The translations under genes and the position numbers were made by a program. The notes beneath the pieces are model-generated. The model was not told the DNA's origin. It saw nothing but the letters and a program-made list of their open reading frames with translations, and searched no databases. From contig JANXWC010000056.1 in the NCBI GenBank assembly GCA_025351355.1, positions 1 through 64,000 of the forward strand: a stretch of DNA of 64,000 nt. The letters run 5' to 3'. This DNA is from Hyphomicrobiaceae bacterium (lineage in GTDB: Bacteria > Pseudomonadota > Alphaproteobacteria > Rhizobiales > Hyphomicrobiaceae). This document shows positions 25,687-36,057 of the stretch, one piece after another (position 1 is the first letter of the stretch; each line of letters begins with the position of its first letter).

Positions 25687-26082
25687 TCAGACGCGCCGGC
25701 GCTTGCGCGGACGGCAACCGTTATGCGGGATCGGCGTCACGTCGCGGATCGATGTAATCTGAAAGCCGACAGCCTGCAGAGCGCGCAGCGCCGATTCACG
25801 GCCCGAACCTGGCCCCATCACTTCAACTTCGAGAATCTTCATGCCGTGTTCCATCGCCTTGCGACCAGCATCTTCTGCAGCCATTTGCGCGGCATACGGC
25901 GTCGACTTGCGCGAACCTTTGAAGCCCTTCGTGCCCGACGATGACCAGGCGATAGTATTGCCTTGAGCATCAGTGATCGTAATCATAGTATTGTTGAACG
26001 TTGCATTGACGTGCGCAACGCCCGACGAGATATTCTTGCGTTCACGCTTGCGCGGGCGGGCGGCGGCTGCTTCTTTGGCCAT
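25687..26082 (-). CDS. rpsK: Ribosomal protein S11
   Basis: S11 (131 residues) is a 30S platform protein near the mRNA exit site. After an alanine/arginine-rich start it shows [22 protein letters not shown] and the conserved end [16 protein letters not shown]. It is 141 bases after rpsM in the alpha-operon order rpsM-rpsK-rpoA-rplQ. Confidence 0.98.
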   Translation of the reverse strand: MAKEAAAARPRKRERKNISSGVAHVNATFNNTMITITDAQGNTIAWSSSGTKGFKGSRKSTPYAAQMAAEDAGRKAMEHGMKILEVEVMGPGSGRESALRALQAVGFQITSIRDVTPIPHNGCRPRKRRRV

Positions 26083-26223
26083 TGCGGTTTACTCGTGCTT
26101 TCTAAATTCGTGGATATCGACATAGCCTGGCCACGCCGGACAGTTCGAATGATGCGGATTTTGTAACGAAGCAAATGCGGCGATGACTGAAAGCCATCTG
26201 CAACAAGCATTCGTTCTGCCAGA

Positions 26224-26595
26224 TTAGGTTTTCTTCTTGCCAGCAATGGCTTTCGCTGGGCCCTTGCGCGTCCGTGCGTTTGTATGCGTCCGCTGACCAC
26301 GCACAGGCAGACCGCGGCGATGACGCAGGCCACGATAACAGCCGAGATCCATTAATCGCTTGATATTCATCGCGGTATCGCGACGCAGATCGCCCTCAAC
26401 CATATAGTCGCGATCGATCGTCTCACGGATCTGCAGGACTTCGGCGTCGGTCAATTGATTGACCCGACGTTCTGACGGGATCTTGACCTTCTCGCAGATT
26501 TCCGACGCGAATTTCTGGCCGATGCCGTGGATATATTGAAGGGCTATTACGACTCTCTTTTGTGTAGGGATATTTACACCTGCAATACGCGCCAC
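26224..26595 (-). CDS. rpsM: Ribosomal protein S13 (GTG start)
   Basis: S13 (123 residues) sits in the 30S head and contacts the 50S subunit and tRNA. I place the start at GTG 26595: AAGGAG lies six bases upstream and the protein then begins [19 protein letters not shown], exactly as in relatives. The frame remains open to 26721, but that extension is unlike any S13. The basic tail ends with [20 protein letters not shown]. It is the first gene of the alpha operon, 362 bases after adk. Confidence 0.95.
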   Translation of the reverse strand: MARIAGVNIPTQKRVVIALQYIHGIGQKFASEICEKVKIPSERRVNQLTDAEVLQIRETIDRDYMVEGDLRRDTAMNIKRLMDLGCYRGLRHRRGLPVRGQRTHTNARTRKGPAKAIAGKKKT

Positions 26596-26864
26596 GTCTC
26601 TCTCCTTCACCCGCCCTGCGGACTGAACTTCATGTACCGCCAAGCGGCTATTTGCATTCGGCTGCGCCGCAACCAAAGCCGTTAACTCGGACTTAAACGC
26701 GTTTTCCGCGTGCCGTCTCAATCACTCTCGTACGTCTGATAGACGATACTAGTTCACCAGACCTGCGCCATTTCGACGCACCCCGCTTAAAGCATAAAGG
26801 CGTCGGACAAGCCGAAGTTCATCCGGTCGATCCGAACGTATATATGCAGGCAGATTTAACCGCC

Positions 26865-26893
26865 CTTGTAGCTAGCTCGCTTAGCCCCGTCAA
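26865..26893 (-). promoter_or_regulatory. Promoter of the rpsM-rpsK-rpoA-rplQ operon
   Basis: On the minus strand TTGACG (26893-26888) and TACAAG (26870-26865) are 17 bases apart, in the 362-base interval between adk and rpsM. This gives a leader of roughly 260 bases before rpsM. The rest of the interval (26596-26957) holds no gene I can support. Position and spacing suggest separate control of the alpha operon. Confidence 0.5.
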
Positions 26894-26957
26894 CTAAATC
26901 GTATGCGTTATCTCGCGAGAAGCAACTCAATAACCACCGGTCAGCAGAAATCATTTT

Positions 26958-27626
26958 TTATTTTTTTGACTTTTTGCTGGCAGATGCTACCGCATTTTCA
27001 ATGGCCTTCGTCACAACCGCGACAGGCGCCATGCCATCGACCGTCGACAGATTGCCTTTGGCATAATAGTAACCTATCAGCGGCGCTGTCTCACGATAGT
27101 AGACCATCAAACGCTGGCGGACGGTGTCAGCATTGTCATCGGGTCGCCGCGTGAACGTCGTCCCGGCGCATTTGTCGCACACTCCCGGCTTCTTCGTTTT
27201 GTGATACTCGTCGTGGTAGCCCGCCTTACAGTTCGCGCACATGAACCGACCGGCAATTCGCTTGATCAGTTCCTCGTCCTGAACGCTCATCGCAACGACA
27301 GCGTCGAGGCTCTTCTTCTTCGCGGCCAGCAGCTTATCGAGTGCAGCAGCTTGGGCCAGCGTACGTGGAAATCCATCGAGGATAAAACCGTTCGCGCAGT
27401 CCGGCTGAACAATCCGATCGGCAATGATATCGATCACAATGTCATCGGACACCAACCCGCCGCTGTCCATCACGGCTTTGGCCCTCTTGCCGATCTCCGT
27501 ACCGGCTTCAGTTGCCGCCCGCAGCATCGCTCCAGTAGAGAGTTGGGGTATGCCATGCGCGTGCGCCAGCAACTCTGCCTGTGTGCCTTTTCCGGCACCA
27601 GGTGGCCCTAGAAGAATCAGATTCAT
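26958..27626 (-). CDS. adk: Adenylate kinase
   Basis: Adk interconverts ATP plus AMP and two ADP. The P-loop GPPGAGKGTQAELL starts at residue 7, and the AMP-binding segment STGAMLRAA follows. The LID domain carries the four-cysteine zinc finger, CANCKAGYHD then CDKCAGTTF, so this is the long, zinc-containing form (222 residues). The start at 27626 is used; an ATG four codons earlier lacks spacing from the AGGGA site. It is 41 bases after secY, the usual place in this cluster. Confidence 0.97.
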   Translation of the reverse strand: MNLILLGPPGAGKGTQAELLAHAHGIPQLSTGAMLRAATEAGTEIGKRAKAVMDSGGLVSDDIVIDIIADRIVQPDCANGFILDGFPRTLAQAAALDKLLAAKKKSLDAVVAMSVQDEELIKRIAGRFMCANCKAGYHDEYHKTKKPGVCDKCAGTTFTRRPDDNADTVRQRLMVYYRETAPLIGYYYAKGNLSTVDGMAPVAVVTKAIENAVASASKKSKK

Positions 27627-27666
27627 AACGGGCACCATTCCCTGCCACCCTCGGCAGTCCCCTCGA

Positions 27667-29025
27667 TTAACGGCCGCGCGTACTGGCTCCCCGCAGCTTG
27701 GCCTTCTTGATCAACCCCTCGTATTGTTGGGCAATCAAATGACTTTGAATCTGTGCCACCGTGTCCATCATTACACTGACAGCGATCAACAGCGACGTCC
27801 CGCCGAACGTAAACTGGATGCCGGCAACCGACGTCAAGGCTTCTGGAAGTACGCAAACAACAGCCAGATAAATCGCACCGACAACCGTGATGCGCGTCAA
27901 CACATAGTCGATGAACTCGGCAGTCTTGGCGCCAGGACGGATGCCGGGGATGAAGCCACCATACTTCCGCAGGTTGTCGGCAGTTTCCTGCGGATTAAAA
28001 ACAACTGCCGTATAAAAGAATGCGAAAAAGAGAATCAAGGCAACGTAGATAGCCAGATAGAGCGGCTGGCCGTGGCCGAGCAATGCGACCACATCCTTAA
28101 GCCAGTCAGGCGCGGATCCCGAGCCTGAAGCGAATTGAGCGACAGTAATCGGCAACAGCAGCAAAGACGATGCGAAGATCGGCGGAATGACGCCCGATGA
28201 GTTGAGCTTCAACGGCAGATGCGACGCATCGCCTTGGAACATTTTGTTACCCATCTGGCGCTTGGGATACTGGATCAGCAACCGCCTTTGCGCTCGCTCG
28301 ATAAACACCACGGCTGCAACGACAGCCAGCATCAATGCCAACAAGCCAAGTAGCAACGGCACTGAAATCGCGCCTTGCCGAGACAGATCGAACAGGTTGC
28401 CAAGCGCCGCCGGCAGCCCGGCAACGATGCCGGACATGATGATCAACGACGTGCCGTTGCCAACCCCGCGTGCCGTGATTTGTTCGCCGAGCCACATCAG
28501 AAACAACGTTCCGCCGACCAGCGTTACTACGGTGGTGAGGCGGAAGAAAATGCCGGGATCAATAACCACCGCGCCGACCTGACTCCGGCTGCCTTCGAGG
28601 CCAATCGCAATGCCGTACGCCTGGAACGCCGCTAAAGCCACGGTCAGATAGCGCGTGTATTGATTGATCTGCTTGCGGCCGGCTTCGCCCTCTTTTTTAA
28701 GCGTCTCGAGCGTGGGCACAACGCTGGTCATCAACTGCATGATGATCGACGCAGAAATATACGGCATGATGTTGAGCGCGAATATTGCCAAGCGCTGCAC
28801 GGCGCCACCAGCAAACGTATTGAACAGCCCGAGCATCCCGCCGGAGTTGGCGTTGAATGACGCGGCAAAGGCCGCCGGATTGACGCCAGGCAACGGAATG
28901 AACGTTCCGACCCGATACACCAGCAAAGCGATAAGCGTGAACCAGAGGCGCTTTTTCAGTTCCTCGGCCTTGGCGAATGCGCCAAAGTTCATGTTCGAGG
29001 CAAGTTGCTCGGCGGCGGATACCAT
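27667..29025 (-). CDS. secY: Preprotein translocase subunit SecY
   Basis: SecY (452 residues, ten spans) is the channel of the Sec translocon in the inner membrane. The N-terminal segment AEELKKRLWFTLIALLVYRVGTFIPLPGV and the loop LEGSRSQVGAVV identify it, as does the cytosolic segment QYPKRQMGNKMFQGDASHLPLKLN. About 300 bases (29026-29324) separate it from rplO; I see no gene or clear promoter there, which is unusual for a cluster normally packed tightly. Confidence 0.98.
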   Translation of the reverse strand: MVSAAEQLASNMNFGAFAKAEELKKRLWFTLIALLVYRVGTFIPLPGVNPAAFAASFNANSGGMLGLFNTFAGGAVQRLAIFALNIMPYISASIIMQLMTSVVPTLETLKKEGEAGRKQINQYTRYLTVALAAFQAYGIAIGLEGSRSQVGAVVIDPGIFFRLTTVVTLVGGTLFLMWLGEQITARGVGNGTSLIIMSGIVAGLPAALGNLFDLSRQGAISVPLLLGLLALMLAVVAAVVFIERAQRRLLIQYPKRQMGNKMFQGDASHLPLKLNSSGVIPPIFASSLLLLPITVAQFASGSGSAPDWLKDVVALLGHGQPLYLAIYVALILFFAFFYTAVVFNPQETADNLRKYGGFIPGIRPGAKTAEFIDYVLTRITVVGAIYLAVVCVLPEALTSVAGIQFTFGGTSLLIAVSVMMDTVAQIQSHLIAQQYEGLIKKAKLRGASTRGR

Positions 29026-29324
29026 ATCGTGTCACTCCCAGGCGCGGCCGATTAGAAACCCCAGCAGCACCGCATTCATTCGATCTCGGCCTACCAGAAT
29101 TTTGAGCGTGCCCACAGTGAAATAACGGTCAGCTACGCCAAAACCTCGAAGCCGACCACCAACTTGCGTTGCAATGCCGATGAGCAACAGCATCGAGCGT
29201 CTAAGCGGTTGTGGTGCGCCATACAAATAAGCACGCCACAGCGGTCTTAGTAGTACCGTAGCCGAAACCCGCCCATTTTGCAGCCGTAAATAAGTCCGCG
29301 CTGCACAATCCCGTGGCGCTCGAT

Positions 29325-29882
29325 TTATTCCTCAGACGCGCCCGACTTTTTGCCGCCGCCAGCCTTTGCTTTCTTCTTGGCAGCTGTCTTGGCGGCCTTG
29401 TCAACGTCGGCCTGCAACACCTTCTTGACGATCAAGTTGATCGTGCCGCCCGCCTTTTCGATGGCTTCGCGCGCCTTCGCGCTAACGTGATTGACGCTCA
29501 CCGAAATCTTGGTTTTCAACTCACCTTCCCCGAGAATGCGCAGGCCATCGAGCGGGCGGCGGACCACACCGGCTGCCACCAGCGTCGCGATATCGACGGG
29601 TTTGGACGCATCGATGCGCTTGGTATCGATCGCGCCTTGCAAATCGCCGACGTTAATCGAATTCCAGTCTTTGCGATTGATCTTATTGAAGCCACGCTTA
29701 GGCAGACGCCGATGCAAAGGCATCTGGCCGCCTTCGAAGCCGCCTAGGCGCACACCCGAGCGTGCCGTCTGGCCCTTGCCACCACGACCGCCTTGCTTGC
29801 CCATGCCGGAGCCGATGCCGCGACCGATCCGCACGCGCTCTTTGCGCGAACCGGGGTTGTCTTTGATCTGATTGAGCCGCAT
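29325..29882 (-). CDS. rplO: Ribosomal protein L15
   Basis: L15 (185 residues) is an early-assembly 50S protein. It has the glycine-rich start RLNQIKDNPGSRKERVRIGR and the GMGKQGGRGGKGQTARSG loop. The C-terminus carries an unusually long Lys/Ala-rich tail (AAKTAAKKKAKAGGGKKSGA). The start is ATG 29882; the longer open frame to 29939 is translated from a palindromic repeat and is not credible. Confidence 0.96.
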   Translation of the reverse strand: MRLNQIKDNPGSRKERVRIGRGIGSGMGKQGGRGGKGQTARSGVRLGGFEGGQMPLHRRLPKRGFNKINRKDWNSINVGDLQGAIDTKRIDASKPVDIATLVAAGVVRRPLDGLRILGEGELKTKISVSVNHVSAKAREAIEKAGGTINLIVKKVLQADVDKAAKTAAKKKAKAGGGKKSGASEE

Positions 29883-29914
29883 GGCGGTAACTCCGGGAAT
29901 TTGGTCAGGCTGTA

Positions 29915-29940
29915 ATTGGGTCAAACCTGCGCGACCCAAC
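29915..29940. repeat. Palindromic interspersed repeat, copy C (core only)
   Basis: ATTGGGTCAAAC (29915-29926) and GCGCGACCCAAC (29929-29940) form the same pair of arms seen at 10157-10184 and 47884-47913. It lies in the short gap between rpmD and rplO, inside the ribosomal cluster, so the transcript must carry it as a hairpin. Confidence 0.55.
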
Positions 29941-30009
29941 GGGGTAAGATCGATGTTTGCAATTTCGGCGCGCGCATTAGCTCAGTCCGACCTGCAATAT
30001 CGTTCGATC

Positions 30010-30219
30010 TTACTTCTTCTTGGCTGCCACAGCATCAGGGACAATCCGAACCAGATGCGCAATCCGATGGATCATACCGCGCACTTCAGGCGTATCCTTC
30101 AAAGTACTGCGGCGATGCAGCTTGTTCAGCTTCAACCCTTTGAGCGTCGCAGTTTGGATTTCGGGGCGGCGAATGGCACTCCGATATTGCTCGATCGTGA
30201 TTGTCTTCTGGGCGGCCAT
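30010..30219 (-). CDS. rpmD: Ribosomal protein L30
   Basis: L30 is a small 50S protein; this one has 69 residues. The conserved core [20 protein letters not shown] is followed by [23 protein letters not shown] 30219 gives the family-like start MAAQKTITI. The gap to rplO (127 bases) contains palindromic repeat copy C. Confidence 0.96.
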   Translation of the reverse strand: MAAQKTITIEQYRSAIRRPEIQTATLKGLKLNKLHRRSTLKDTPEVRGMIHRIAHLVRIVPDAVAAKKK

Positions 30220-30289
30220 TTTCGTCACCTTACGTCGTCAAATCCGAAAAAACAGCGTACCGCGGATGACCACGGCGCGCGAATATGCG

Positions 30290-30871
30290 TCAGACCGATT
30301 CGGCGGCCGCCGCTTCCGCGTCCGCGGCAGATCCATCCCGCCGGCGGGAGATGATTTCCGAAACTTTCTTACCGCGCCGGTTGGCGACGCCACGTGGATT
30401 TTCCTGATGCTTCAGCGCATCGAATGCTGCGCGCACCAGATTGTAGGGATTGGTGCTACCCAACGACTTAGCAACCACGTCCTGCACACCGAGCATTTCG
30501 AACACTGCACGTGCCGGACCGCCGGCGATGATGCCCGTTCCGGGAGGCGCCGAGCGCAACACGACCTTGCCGGCGCCATGACGCCCAACGCTATCGTGAT
30601 GCAATGTGCGACCTTCGCGCAGCGGCACGCGCAGCAAGCCACGGCGCGCAGCCTCGGTGGCCTTGCGGATCGCCTCCGGCACTTCGCGGGCCTTGCCGTG
30701 ACCGAAGCCAACGCGGCCCTTCAGATCACCAACGATAACCAACGCAGCAAAACCAAAGCGCTTGCCGCCCTTGACGACCTTCGCCACGCGATTGATGCCA
30801 ACGAGTTTCTCTTTAAACTCGCTCTCTTCGCGCTCTTCGCGATCACGACCGCGATTTGGACTACGTGCCAC
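30290..30871 (-). CDS. rpsE: Ribosomal protein S5
   Basis: S5 (193 residues) helps decoding accuracy and mRNA unwinding at the entry pore. The S5 double-stranded-RNA-binding domain begins [20 protein letters not shown], and the second domain contains [20 protein letters not shown]. The N-terminus is Arg/Glu-rich and the tail is Ala/Glu-rich; both are common in this class. It lies between rplR and rpmD. Confidence 0.97.
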   Translation of the reverse strand: MARSPNRGRDREEREESEFKEKLVGINRVAKVVKGGKRFGFAALVIVGDLKGRVGFGHGKAREVPEAIRKATEAARRGLLRVPLREGRTLHHDSVGRHGAGKVVLRSAPPGTGIIAGGPARAVFEMLGVQDVVAKSLGSTNPYNLVRAAFDALKHQENPRGVANRRGKKVSEIISRRRDGSAADAEAAAAESV

Positions 30872-30918
30872 CTGGATTTCCTTTCAGGCTCAATACGATA
30901 TTTGTGCAGTACGCGACT

Positions 30919-31281
30919 TCAGAACTTGAGGCCGGCTTCGCGGGCACCCTCGGCCAGCGCTTTCACACGGCCGTGATAAATAAATGCACCGCGATCGAAA
31001 ACCACTTCCTTGATGCCGGCCTTCACCGCGCGTTCGGCAACAAGCTTGCCGACCGCGGCAGCTGCTGTAACGTTGGCGCCGGTTTTGTGCGCAGCCTTCA
31101 TGTCTTTTTCCATGGTCGATGCAGCGACCAGCGTCCGGCCCTGCGCATCGTCGATTACCTGGGCGTAAATATGCATGCCCGAACGATGAACCGACAACCG
31201 CGGACGCCCGGCATTGTGCTTCTTGAGGTTTTTCCGAACGCGCAACTTGCGCTTGTCGGTCTGATTCAGTTTGCGGACCAT
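30919..31281 (-). CDS. rplR: Ribosomal protein L18
   Basis: L18 (120 residues) binds 5S rRNA in the central protuberance. The segment [20 protein letters not shown] and the closing [20 protein letters not shown] match the family. It is 35 bases after rplF. Confidence 0.97.
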   Translation of the reverse strand: MVRKLNQTDKRKLRVRKNLKKHNAGRPRLSVHRSGMHIYAQVIDDAQGRTLVAASTMEKDMKAAHKTGANVTAAAAVGKLVAERAVKAGIKEVVFDRGAFIYHGRVKALAEGAREAGLKF

Positions 31282-31316
31282 GGTCGAATTCCCGGGAGGG
31301 CGCGCGGCGCCTATAA

Positions 31317-31859
31317 TTACTTCTTCTTGCCTTCCTTGCGGTGGACGTATTCGCCCTTATAGCGAATGCCCTTGCCCTGATAGGGCTCCGGAGGACGGTA
31401 GGAACGGATGTCGGCAGCGACCTGGCCGACAAGTTGCTTGTCGATACCAGACACCGTGATGATTTCTGATTTGGCGCCGGCCACTTTTACTTCCACGCCC
31501 TTCGGCACGGTGTGTAGCACCTCGTGGCTGAAACCGATCTGCAAATTCAGAACATCTTTACCCTTCATGGCCGCACGATAGCCGACGCCTTGGATTTCCA
31601 GCGTGTGGCTGAACCCATTGGTTACGCCTTCGATGAGATTGGCGACCTGGGTACGCGACATACCCCACATGGATCGCGCGCGTTTCGTCTCATCGATCGG
31701 CGTGACGACGATGCCCAAAGCACCCTGCTCGACCTTGATTTCCTCGGGCGCCGTAAACGACAATTCGCCCTTCGGACCCTTCATCTTGATCAACTGCCCT
31801 GCAACCGTCGCCGTAATCCCCTTAGGGACCGGAACTGGTTTTTTGCCGATGCGCGACAT
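31317..31859 (-). CDS. rplF: Ribosomal protein L6
   Basis: L6 (180 residues) lies near the factor-binding site of the 50S subunit. It starts [20 protein letters not shown] and ends with the signature [20 protein letters not shown]. The frame is open to 31931, but ATG 31859 is the family start. The spacer to rpsH is 109 bases. Confidence 0.97.
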   Translation of the reverse strand: MSRIGKKPVPVPKGITATVAGQLIKMKGPKGELSFTAPEEIKVEQGALGIVVTPIDETKRARSMWGMSRTQVANLIEGVTNGFSHTLEIQGVGYRAAMKGKDVLNLQIGFSHEVLHTVPKGVEVKVAGAKSEIITVSGIDKQLVGQVAADIRSYRPPEPYQGKGIRYKGEYVHRKEGKKK

Positions 31860-31968
31860 CTTACGAACCTTCAGTTTTTTGAGCGAATGGGGAATGGCGA
31901 TTAGCGAAGACGGGAACTCGCCAACGCTCATCCCAATTCACAATTCGCAGCTCACTATTCGCTTCTTC

Positions 31969-32367
31969 TTAGAATACGTTGCACAGAACTTCGCCGCCGA
32001 CATTTTCTTCTCGAGCGCGCGTATCAGACATCACACCCTTCGGCGTGGAAAGGATCGAGACGCCAAGACCGTTGGCGACCGTCTCCAGATCCTTGACCGG
32101 CGAATAGACGCGCCGACCCGGCTTCGAGACGCGAGCGATCTCCCGAATGGCCGGTTGACCGTTGGCATATTTCAACTCGATCTCGAGTTCCTTAAGCCCG
32201 TTTTTGTGTTCGACCTGCGTATACCCGCGGATATAGCCTTCATCGGCCAGTACGTCGAGCACGCGTGCTCTCAAATTAGAAGCCGGACTCGAAACCTTGG
32301 GCCGACGGCGCATTTGCGCGTTACGGATGCGGGTCAGCATATCGCCCAGCGGATCATTGATCGCCAT
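31969..32367 (-). CDS. rpsH: Ribosomal protein S8
   Basis: S8 (132 residues) is a primary 16S-rRNA-binding protein that in E. coli also represses the spc operon. It shows [20 protein letters not shown] and the C-terminal [20 protein letters not shown] signature. Whether autogenous control exists here cannot be seen from sequence alone. Confidence 0.97.
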   Translation of the reverse strand: MAINDPLGDMLTRIRNAQMRRRPKVSSPASNLRARVLDVLADEGYIRGYTQVEHKNGLKELEIELKYANGQPAIREIARVSKPGRRVYSPVKDLETVANGLGVSILSTPKGVMSDTRAREENVGGEVLCNVF

Positions 32368-32388
32368 GATAGTGTTCTCCTTGCCCCG

Positions 32389-32694
32389 TTACCAGCTTGA
32401 CTTGGTCATGCCGGGGATCATGCCCTGGCTGGCCAGCTCACGCAGCTGGTTGCGGCACAGCCTGAGTTTGCGATAAAATCCGCGCGAACGACCTGTCAGC
32501 TCGCAGCGATTGCGAATCCGCGTTTTAGATGAGTTGCGCGGCATCTCCGCCAGCTTTATGGTCGCTTGCATGCGGTCCTGCGCACTCGTTTTCTCACTGC
32601 CTATGATGGCTTTGAGCTTGGCACGCCGATTGGCTTTTTGTGCCACCAGCTTGCGACGGTTGTTGTTTTTATTGATCGAGCTTTGCTTTGCCAT
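32389..32694 (-). CDS. rpsN: Ribosomal protein S14
   Basis: S14 (101 residues) is a 30S head protein. It is the long, zinc-free type: the region that has CxxC motifs in the short form reads [20 protein letters not shown]. The start ATG 32694 gives [20 protein letters not shown]; an ATG four codons earlier is less like the family. Confidence 0.97.
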   Translation of the reverse strand: MAKQSSINKNNNRRKLVAQKANRRAKLKAIIGSEKTSAQDRMQATIKLAEMPRNSSKTRIRNRCELTGRSRGFYRKLRLCRNQLRELASQGMIPGMTKSSW

Positions 32695-32751
32695 CAGGGC
32701 CTCCAAGAACCCACTTATCGGAACGAACTGATACGCTGCCGAGGTTAAGTT

Positions 32752-33444
32752 CTACGTGGTGGTACGGAAAGGGAAGTTGAAGTTCTTCAAGAGTTCACGG
32801 GCTTCATCGTCGTTCTTGGCCGTGGTGCAGACAATCACGTCCATACCCCAGATCTCGTCGACGCGGTCATAGTCGATTTCGGGGAACACGATGTGTTCCT
32901 TCAGACCGAGCGCATAATTGCCCCGCCCGTCGAAGCTCTTCGGGTTCAGCCCGCGGAAGTCCTTGACGCGCGGCAGCGCCACCGTGACGAACCGATCCAG
33001 GAACTCATACATGCGATCGCCGCGCAGCGTAACTTTAGCACCAAGCGCCATGCCATCGCGCACTTTGAAAGTGGCGATGGACTTGCGTGCCCGCGTCACT
33101 ACCGGCTTCTGTCCGGCGATCATCGCTAAATCCGCTGCCGCGTTCTCGACCTTCTTGCGATCGTTGACAGCTTCGCCGACGCCCATATTGAGCACGATCT
33201 TGTCAAGCCGAGGGATCTGCATGCCGTTCTTGTAACCGAACTTCTCGGTCATCGCCTTGCGGATGACCTGCTCGTACTGCGCCTTCATGCGCGGCTTGTA
33301 ATCCTTCGGGCGCGGTTTCGCCGCAACCTTCCCGCCGTCACCTTTTGGCGCAGCCTTGGCGGTCTTCGCGACTTTCTCCTTGCCCTTGCCGGCACCTTGG
33401 GGCGCGGCACTGGGCGGACGCTTCGCTTTCTTATCGTCGGCCAT
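32752..33444 (-). CDS. rplE: Ribosomal protein L5 with lysine/alanine/proline-rich N-terminal extension
   Basis: L5 contacts 5S rRNA and the P-site tRNA. The family core begins near residue 53 ([19 protein letters not shown]) and runs to the end, with [15 protein letters not shown] and [17 protein letters not shown]. Before it stands an extra basic segment of about 50 residues ([20 protein letters not shown]), making 230 residues against the usual 180-185. The upstream start has AAGAAG six bases before it and abuts rplX; an internal ATG at 33288 would give a normal-length protein, so the extension needs protein evidence. Confidence 0.93.
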   Translation of the reverse strand: MADDKKAKRPPSAAPQGAGKGKEKVAKTAKAAPKGDGGKVAAKPRPKDYKPRMKAQYEQVIRKAMTEKFGYKNGMQIPRLDKIVLNMGVGEAVNDRKKVENAAADLAMIAGQKPVVTRARKSIATFKVRDGMALGAKVTLRGDRMYEFLDRFVTVALPRVKDFRGLNPKSFDGRGNYALGLKEHIVFPEIDYDRVDEIWGMDVIVCTTAKNDDEARELLKNFNFPFRTTT

Positions 33445-33447
33445 GGC

Positions 33448-33774
33448 TTACTTCTTCTCCGGAATCACTTCGCCCGACCGGCGGGCGATACGGACCTTGG
33501 TGCCGTCCGCAAGCATCTTGAAGGCGACGCGCGTCGGCTTGCCGTCTTTCGGGTCTTCGACGGCGATGTTCGAAAGATGGATTGGGCCTTCCTTCGAAAT
33601 GATGCCGCCCTGCTCGGTCTGGGTCTGCTTCTGATGCTTGCGCACCATATTCACACCGCGCACGAACGCTCGGTCTTCCTTCGGCACGACGCGGATGACT
33701 TCACCCTGCTTGCCCTTGTCACGACCGCTCAACACGATGACGCGGTCGCCTTTTTTAATTTTGGCGGCACTCAT
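33448..33774 (-). CDS. rplX: Ribosomal protein L24
   Basis: L24 (108 residues) nucleates 50S assembly. The KOW motif is [20 protein letters not shown], followed by [20 protein letters not shown]. Its ATG shares a base with the rplN stop codon (TAATG), so the pair is translationally coupled. Confidence 0.97.
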   Translation of the reverse strand: MSAAKIKKGDRVIVLSGRDKGKQGEVIRVVPKEDRAFVRGVNMVRKHQKQTQTEQGGIISKEGPIHLSNIAVEDPKDGKPTRVAFKMLADGTKVRIARRSGEVIPEKK

Positions 33775-34142
33775 TACAGAACCTCCGGCGCCAACGAAAC
33801 GATTTTCATGTGGTTGCGCGAACGCAATTCACGAGTCACCGGTCCGAAGATGCGCGTCCCGACCGGCTCGCCCTGCGCATTGATCAATACGGCGGCGTTG
33901 CGATCGAAGCGGATCAGAGAACCATCGGCGCGACGCACACCCTTGGCCGTACGCACGACAACGGCCTTCATGACTTGGCCTTTCTTGACGCGGCCACGCG
34001 GGATCGCATCGCGGATCGACACGACGATAGTATCGCCGACCGTCGCATATTTACGCTTCGACCCACCGAGCACCTTGATGCATTGCACGCGCTTTGCACC
34101 GGAGTTGTCGGCCACGTCGAGAGTGGTCTCCATCTGGATCAT
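33774..34142 (-). CDS. rplN: Ribosomal protein L14
   Basis: L14 (122 residues) lies at the subunit interface. It starts [20 protein letters not shown] and ends [20 protein letters not shown], both conserved. It is coupled by a one-base overlap to rplX and is 145 bases after rpsQ. Confidence 0.98.
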   Translation of the reverse strand: MIQMETTLDVADNSGAKRVQCIKVLGGSKRKYATVGDTIVVSIRDAIPRGRVKKGQVMKAVVVRTAKGVRRADGSLIRFDRNAAVLINAQGEPVGTRIFGPVTRELRSRNHMKIVSLAPEVL

Positions 34143-34287
34143 CGGACCAGTCCTTATCTCGGAAGCTGCATCAGGCTAGGCCTGACTACGAACATTCCGC
34201 TTCCCGTCGCCATTTCGTCTGTTCCACGCGCCGACGTTCGCGCGCAGAAAATATCATTTCCAGGCTTTATCCGCGCCGAAGCACGTT

Positions 34288-34524
34288 TCAAGCCTTGCTC
34301 TCGTGCAACACGATCCACCGCTTCAGCTTGGAAATCGGCGCCGTCTCCTCGATGCGCACGACGTCGCCGACCTTGCGGCCCGTCTCGTCGTGAGCGTGAT
34401 ACTTCTTCGAACGACGCACGGTCTTCTTGAATAGCGGATGGGTATAGCGCCGCTCCACCGAGACCACGACGGTCTTGGCGTTCTTGTCGGAAACGACGGT
34501 GCCCTGCAGGATGCGCTTCGGCAT
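34288..34524 (-). CDS. rpsQ: Ribosomal protein S17
   Basis: S17 (78 residues) is a primary 16S-rRNA binder with an OB fold. The segment [20 protein letters not shown], then [19 protein letters not shown], is typical. It is 15 bases after rpmC. Confidence 0.97.
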   Translation of the reverse strand: MPKRILQGTVVSDKNAKTVVVSVERRYTHPLFKKTVRRSKKYHAHDETGRKVGDVVRIEETAPISKLKRWIVLHESKA

Positions 34525-34539
34525 GGTTCTCTTGTCCTC

Positions 34540-34740
34540 TTAAGCCTTGGCGCCGGTGCGCTTTGCCTGTGCAATGGTCTTCAGGCGAGCAATATCGCGA
34601 CGCACTTCGCGCACGCGGGCGGTGTTCTCAAGCTGGCCCGACGCGCGCTGGAAGCGCATGTTGAACTGCTCTTTCTTCATCTTGACGAGCTGATCGTCCA
34701 GCTGGTCGAGTGTCATGTCGCGGAATTCAGCGGCCTTCAT
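34540..34740 (-). CDS. rpmC: Ribosomal protein L29
   Basis: L29 (66 residues) lies near the nascent-chain exit. The helical hairpin contains [20 protein letters not shown] and the [15 protein letters not shown] segment. ATG 34740 gives the family start [10 protein letters not shown]; the frame is open to 34776. Confidence 0.96.
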   Translation of the reverse strand: MKAAEFRDMTLDQLDDQLVKMKKEQFNMRFQRASGQLENTARVREVRRDIARLKTIAQAKRTGAKA

Positions 34741-34822
34741 TTTCTCTGCGTGCAATGGTAGCACGCTCCCTTCCAAATTCTGTCTCGATAGATCGTCTCA
34801 TCGGGCTTTGCGGGTATCGCTG

Positions 34823-35233
34823 TCAGGGTTGACGGACAACGACGCGCGTCTTGATCGGCAGCTTCGCAGCCCCCAGGGCCAACGCCTCACGCGCAATCAC
34901 ATCCGACACGCCGTCGAGTTCAAACATGATGCGGCCCGGTTTCACACGCGCCACCCACAACTCTATGCCGCCCTTGCCCGAGCCCATGCGGACTTCCGCC
35001 GGTTTTTTCGTCACCGGAACGTCCGGAAAAATGCGGATCCACACCCGGCCCGCACGCTTCATATGACGCGTGATCGCGCGGCGTGCCGCCTCGATTTGAC
35101 GCGCCGTCAGACGCTCTGGCTCTGCCGCCTTAAGTCCGTGGCTGCCGAAGTTCAGCGTGGTGCCGCCCTTCGCCTGGCCGTGGATTCGTCCCTTGAAGGC
35201 CTTGCGGAACTTCGTACGTTTCGGTTGCAACAT
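34823..35233 (-). CDS. rplP: Ribosomal protein L16
   Basis: L16 (136 residues) shapes the A-site tRNA cleft of the 50S subunit. It begins [20 protein letters not shown] and carries the signatures [20 protein letters not shown] and [20 protein letters not shown]. It lies between rpsC and rpmC. Confidence 0.98.
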   Translation of the reverse strand: MLQPKRTKFRKAFKGRIHGQAKGGTTLNFGSHGLKAAEPERLTARQIEAARRAITRHMKRAGRVWIRIFPDVPVTKKPAEVRMGSGKGGIELWVARVKPGRIMFELDGVSDVIAREALALGAAKLPIKTRVVVRQP

Positions 35234-35295
35234 GGTTCTTACCTTGAAGTCTCAATCTCTGGCAGCGCTAGCGCCACCCGTGTCATTCTGACCGA

Positions 35296-36057
35296 TCAGG
35301 TCCGTTCGCCCTGGCGCTCGCCACCACGATCACGACGTGGACGATCGCCGCGATCCCCGCGGTCATCACGACGGCCGCCGCCGCCTTCCTGTGACTCCAG
35401 CGACTTACGCTCAGAAGCCATCGGATCGTGTTCGATGATCTCGCCTTTGAAGATCCAGACCTTGATGCCGATGATGCCATAGGCCGTCTCGGCCTTGCCA
35501 TAACCGAAGTCGATGTCCGCACGCAGCGTGTGCAACGGCACGCGACCTTCGCGATACCATTCCAGGCGCGCAATTTCAGCGCCACCCAGTCGACCGGAAA
35601 CATTGATACGAATACCAAGCGCGCCCAACCGTAGTGCCGACTGCACCGAACGTTTCATGGCCCGACGAAACGCGACGCGCCGCTCCAGCTGCTGCGCGAT
35701 ACCTTCGGCGACCAGCACGGCATCGATCTCCGGCTTGCGCACTTCGAGAATGTTCAGGTGGACTTCCGACGCCGTCAGCTTGGCAATCTCGCCGCGCAGC
35801 TTCTCGATGTCACTACCCTTCTTGCCGATCAGCACGCCCGGGCGAGCTGTGTGTACTGTAACGCGGCACTTGCGATGCGGACGCTCGATGACAACCTTGC
35901 TGATCCCAGCCGTGCGCTGATGCTGCCGGATGTGATCGCGGATCGTCATGTCCTCATGCAGCAGCTTTCCGTATTCGCTGCCTTTCGCATACCAACGGCT
36001 ATCCCATGTACGATTGATGCCGAGGCGGAGGCCGATTGGATTGACTTTATGGCCCAT
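35296..36057 (-). CDS. rpsC: Ribosomal protein S3
   Basis: S3 (253 residues) forms part of the mRNA entry tunnel. The KH domain carries [20 protein letters not shown] and the C-terminal domain [11 protein letters not shown]-like [20 protein letters not shown]. The last 35 residues are an Arg/Asp/Gly-rich tail ([20 protein letters not shown]), longer than in E. coli. Its ATG overlaps the rplV stop (TAATG). Confidence 0.97.
   Translation of the reverse strand: MGHKVNPIGLRLGINRTWDSRWYAKGSEYGKLLHEDMTIRDHIRQHQRTAGISKVVIERPHRKCRVTVHTARPGVLIGKKGSDIEKLRGEIAKLTASEVHLNILEVRKPEIDAVLVAEGIAQQLERRVAFRRAMKRSVQSALRLGALGIRINVSGRLGGAEIARLEWYREGRVPLHTLRADIDFGYGKAETAYGIIGIKVWIFKGEIIEHDPMASERKSLESQEGGGGRRDDRGDRGDRPRRDRGGERQGERT

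Noticed and set aside
26596-26721. N-terminal extension of S13
   Set aside because: The GTG at 26595 has AAGGAG at the right distance and gives the exact family start.
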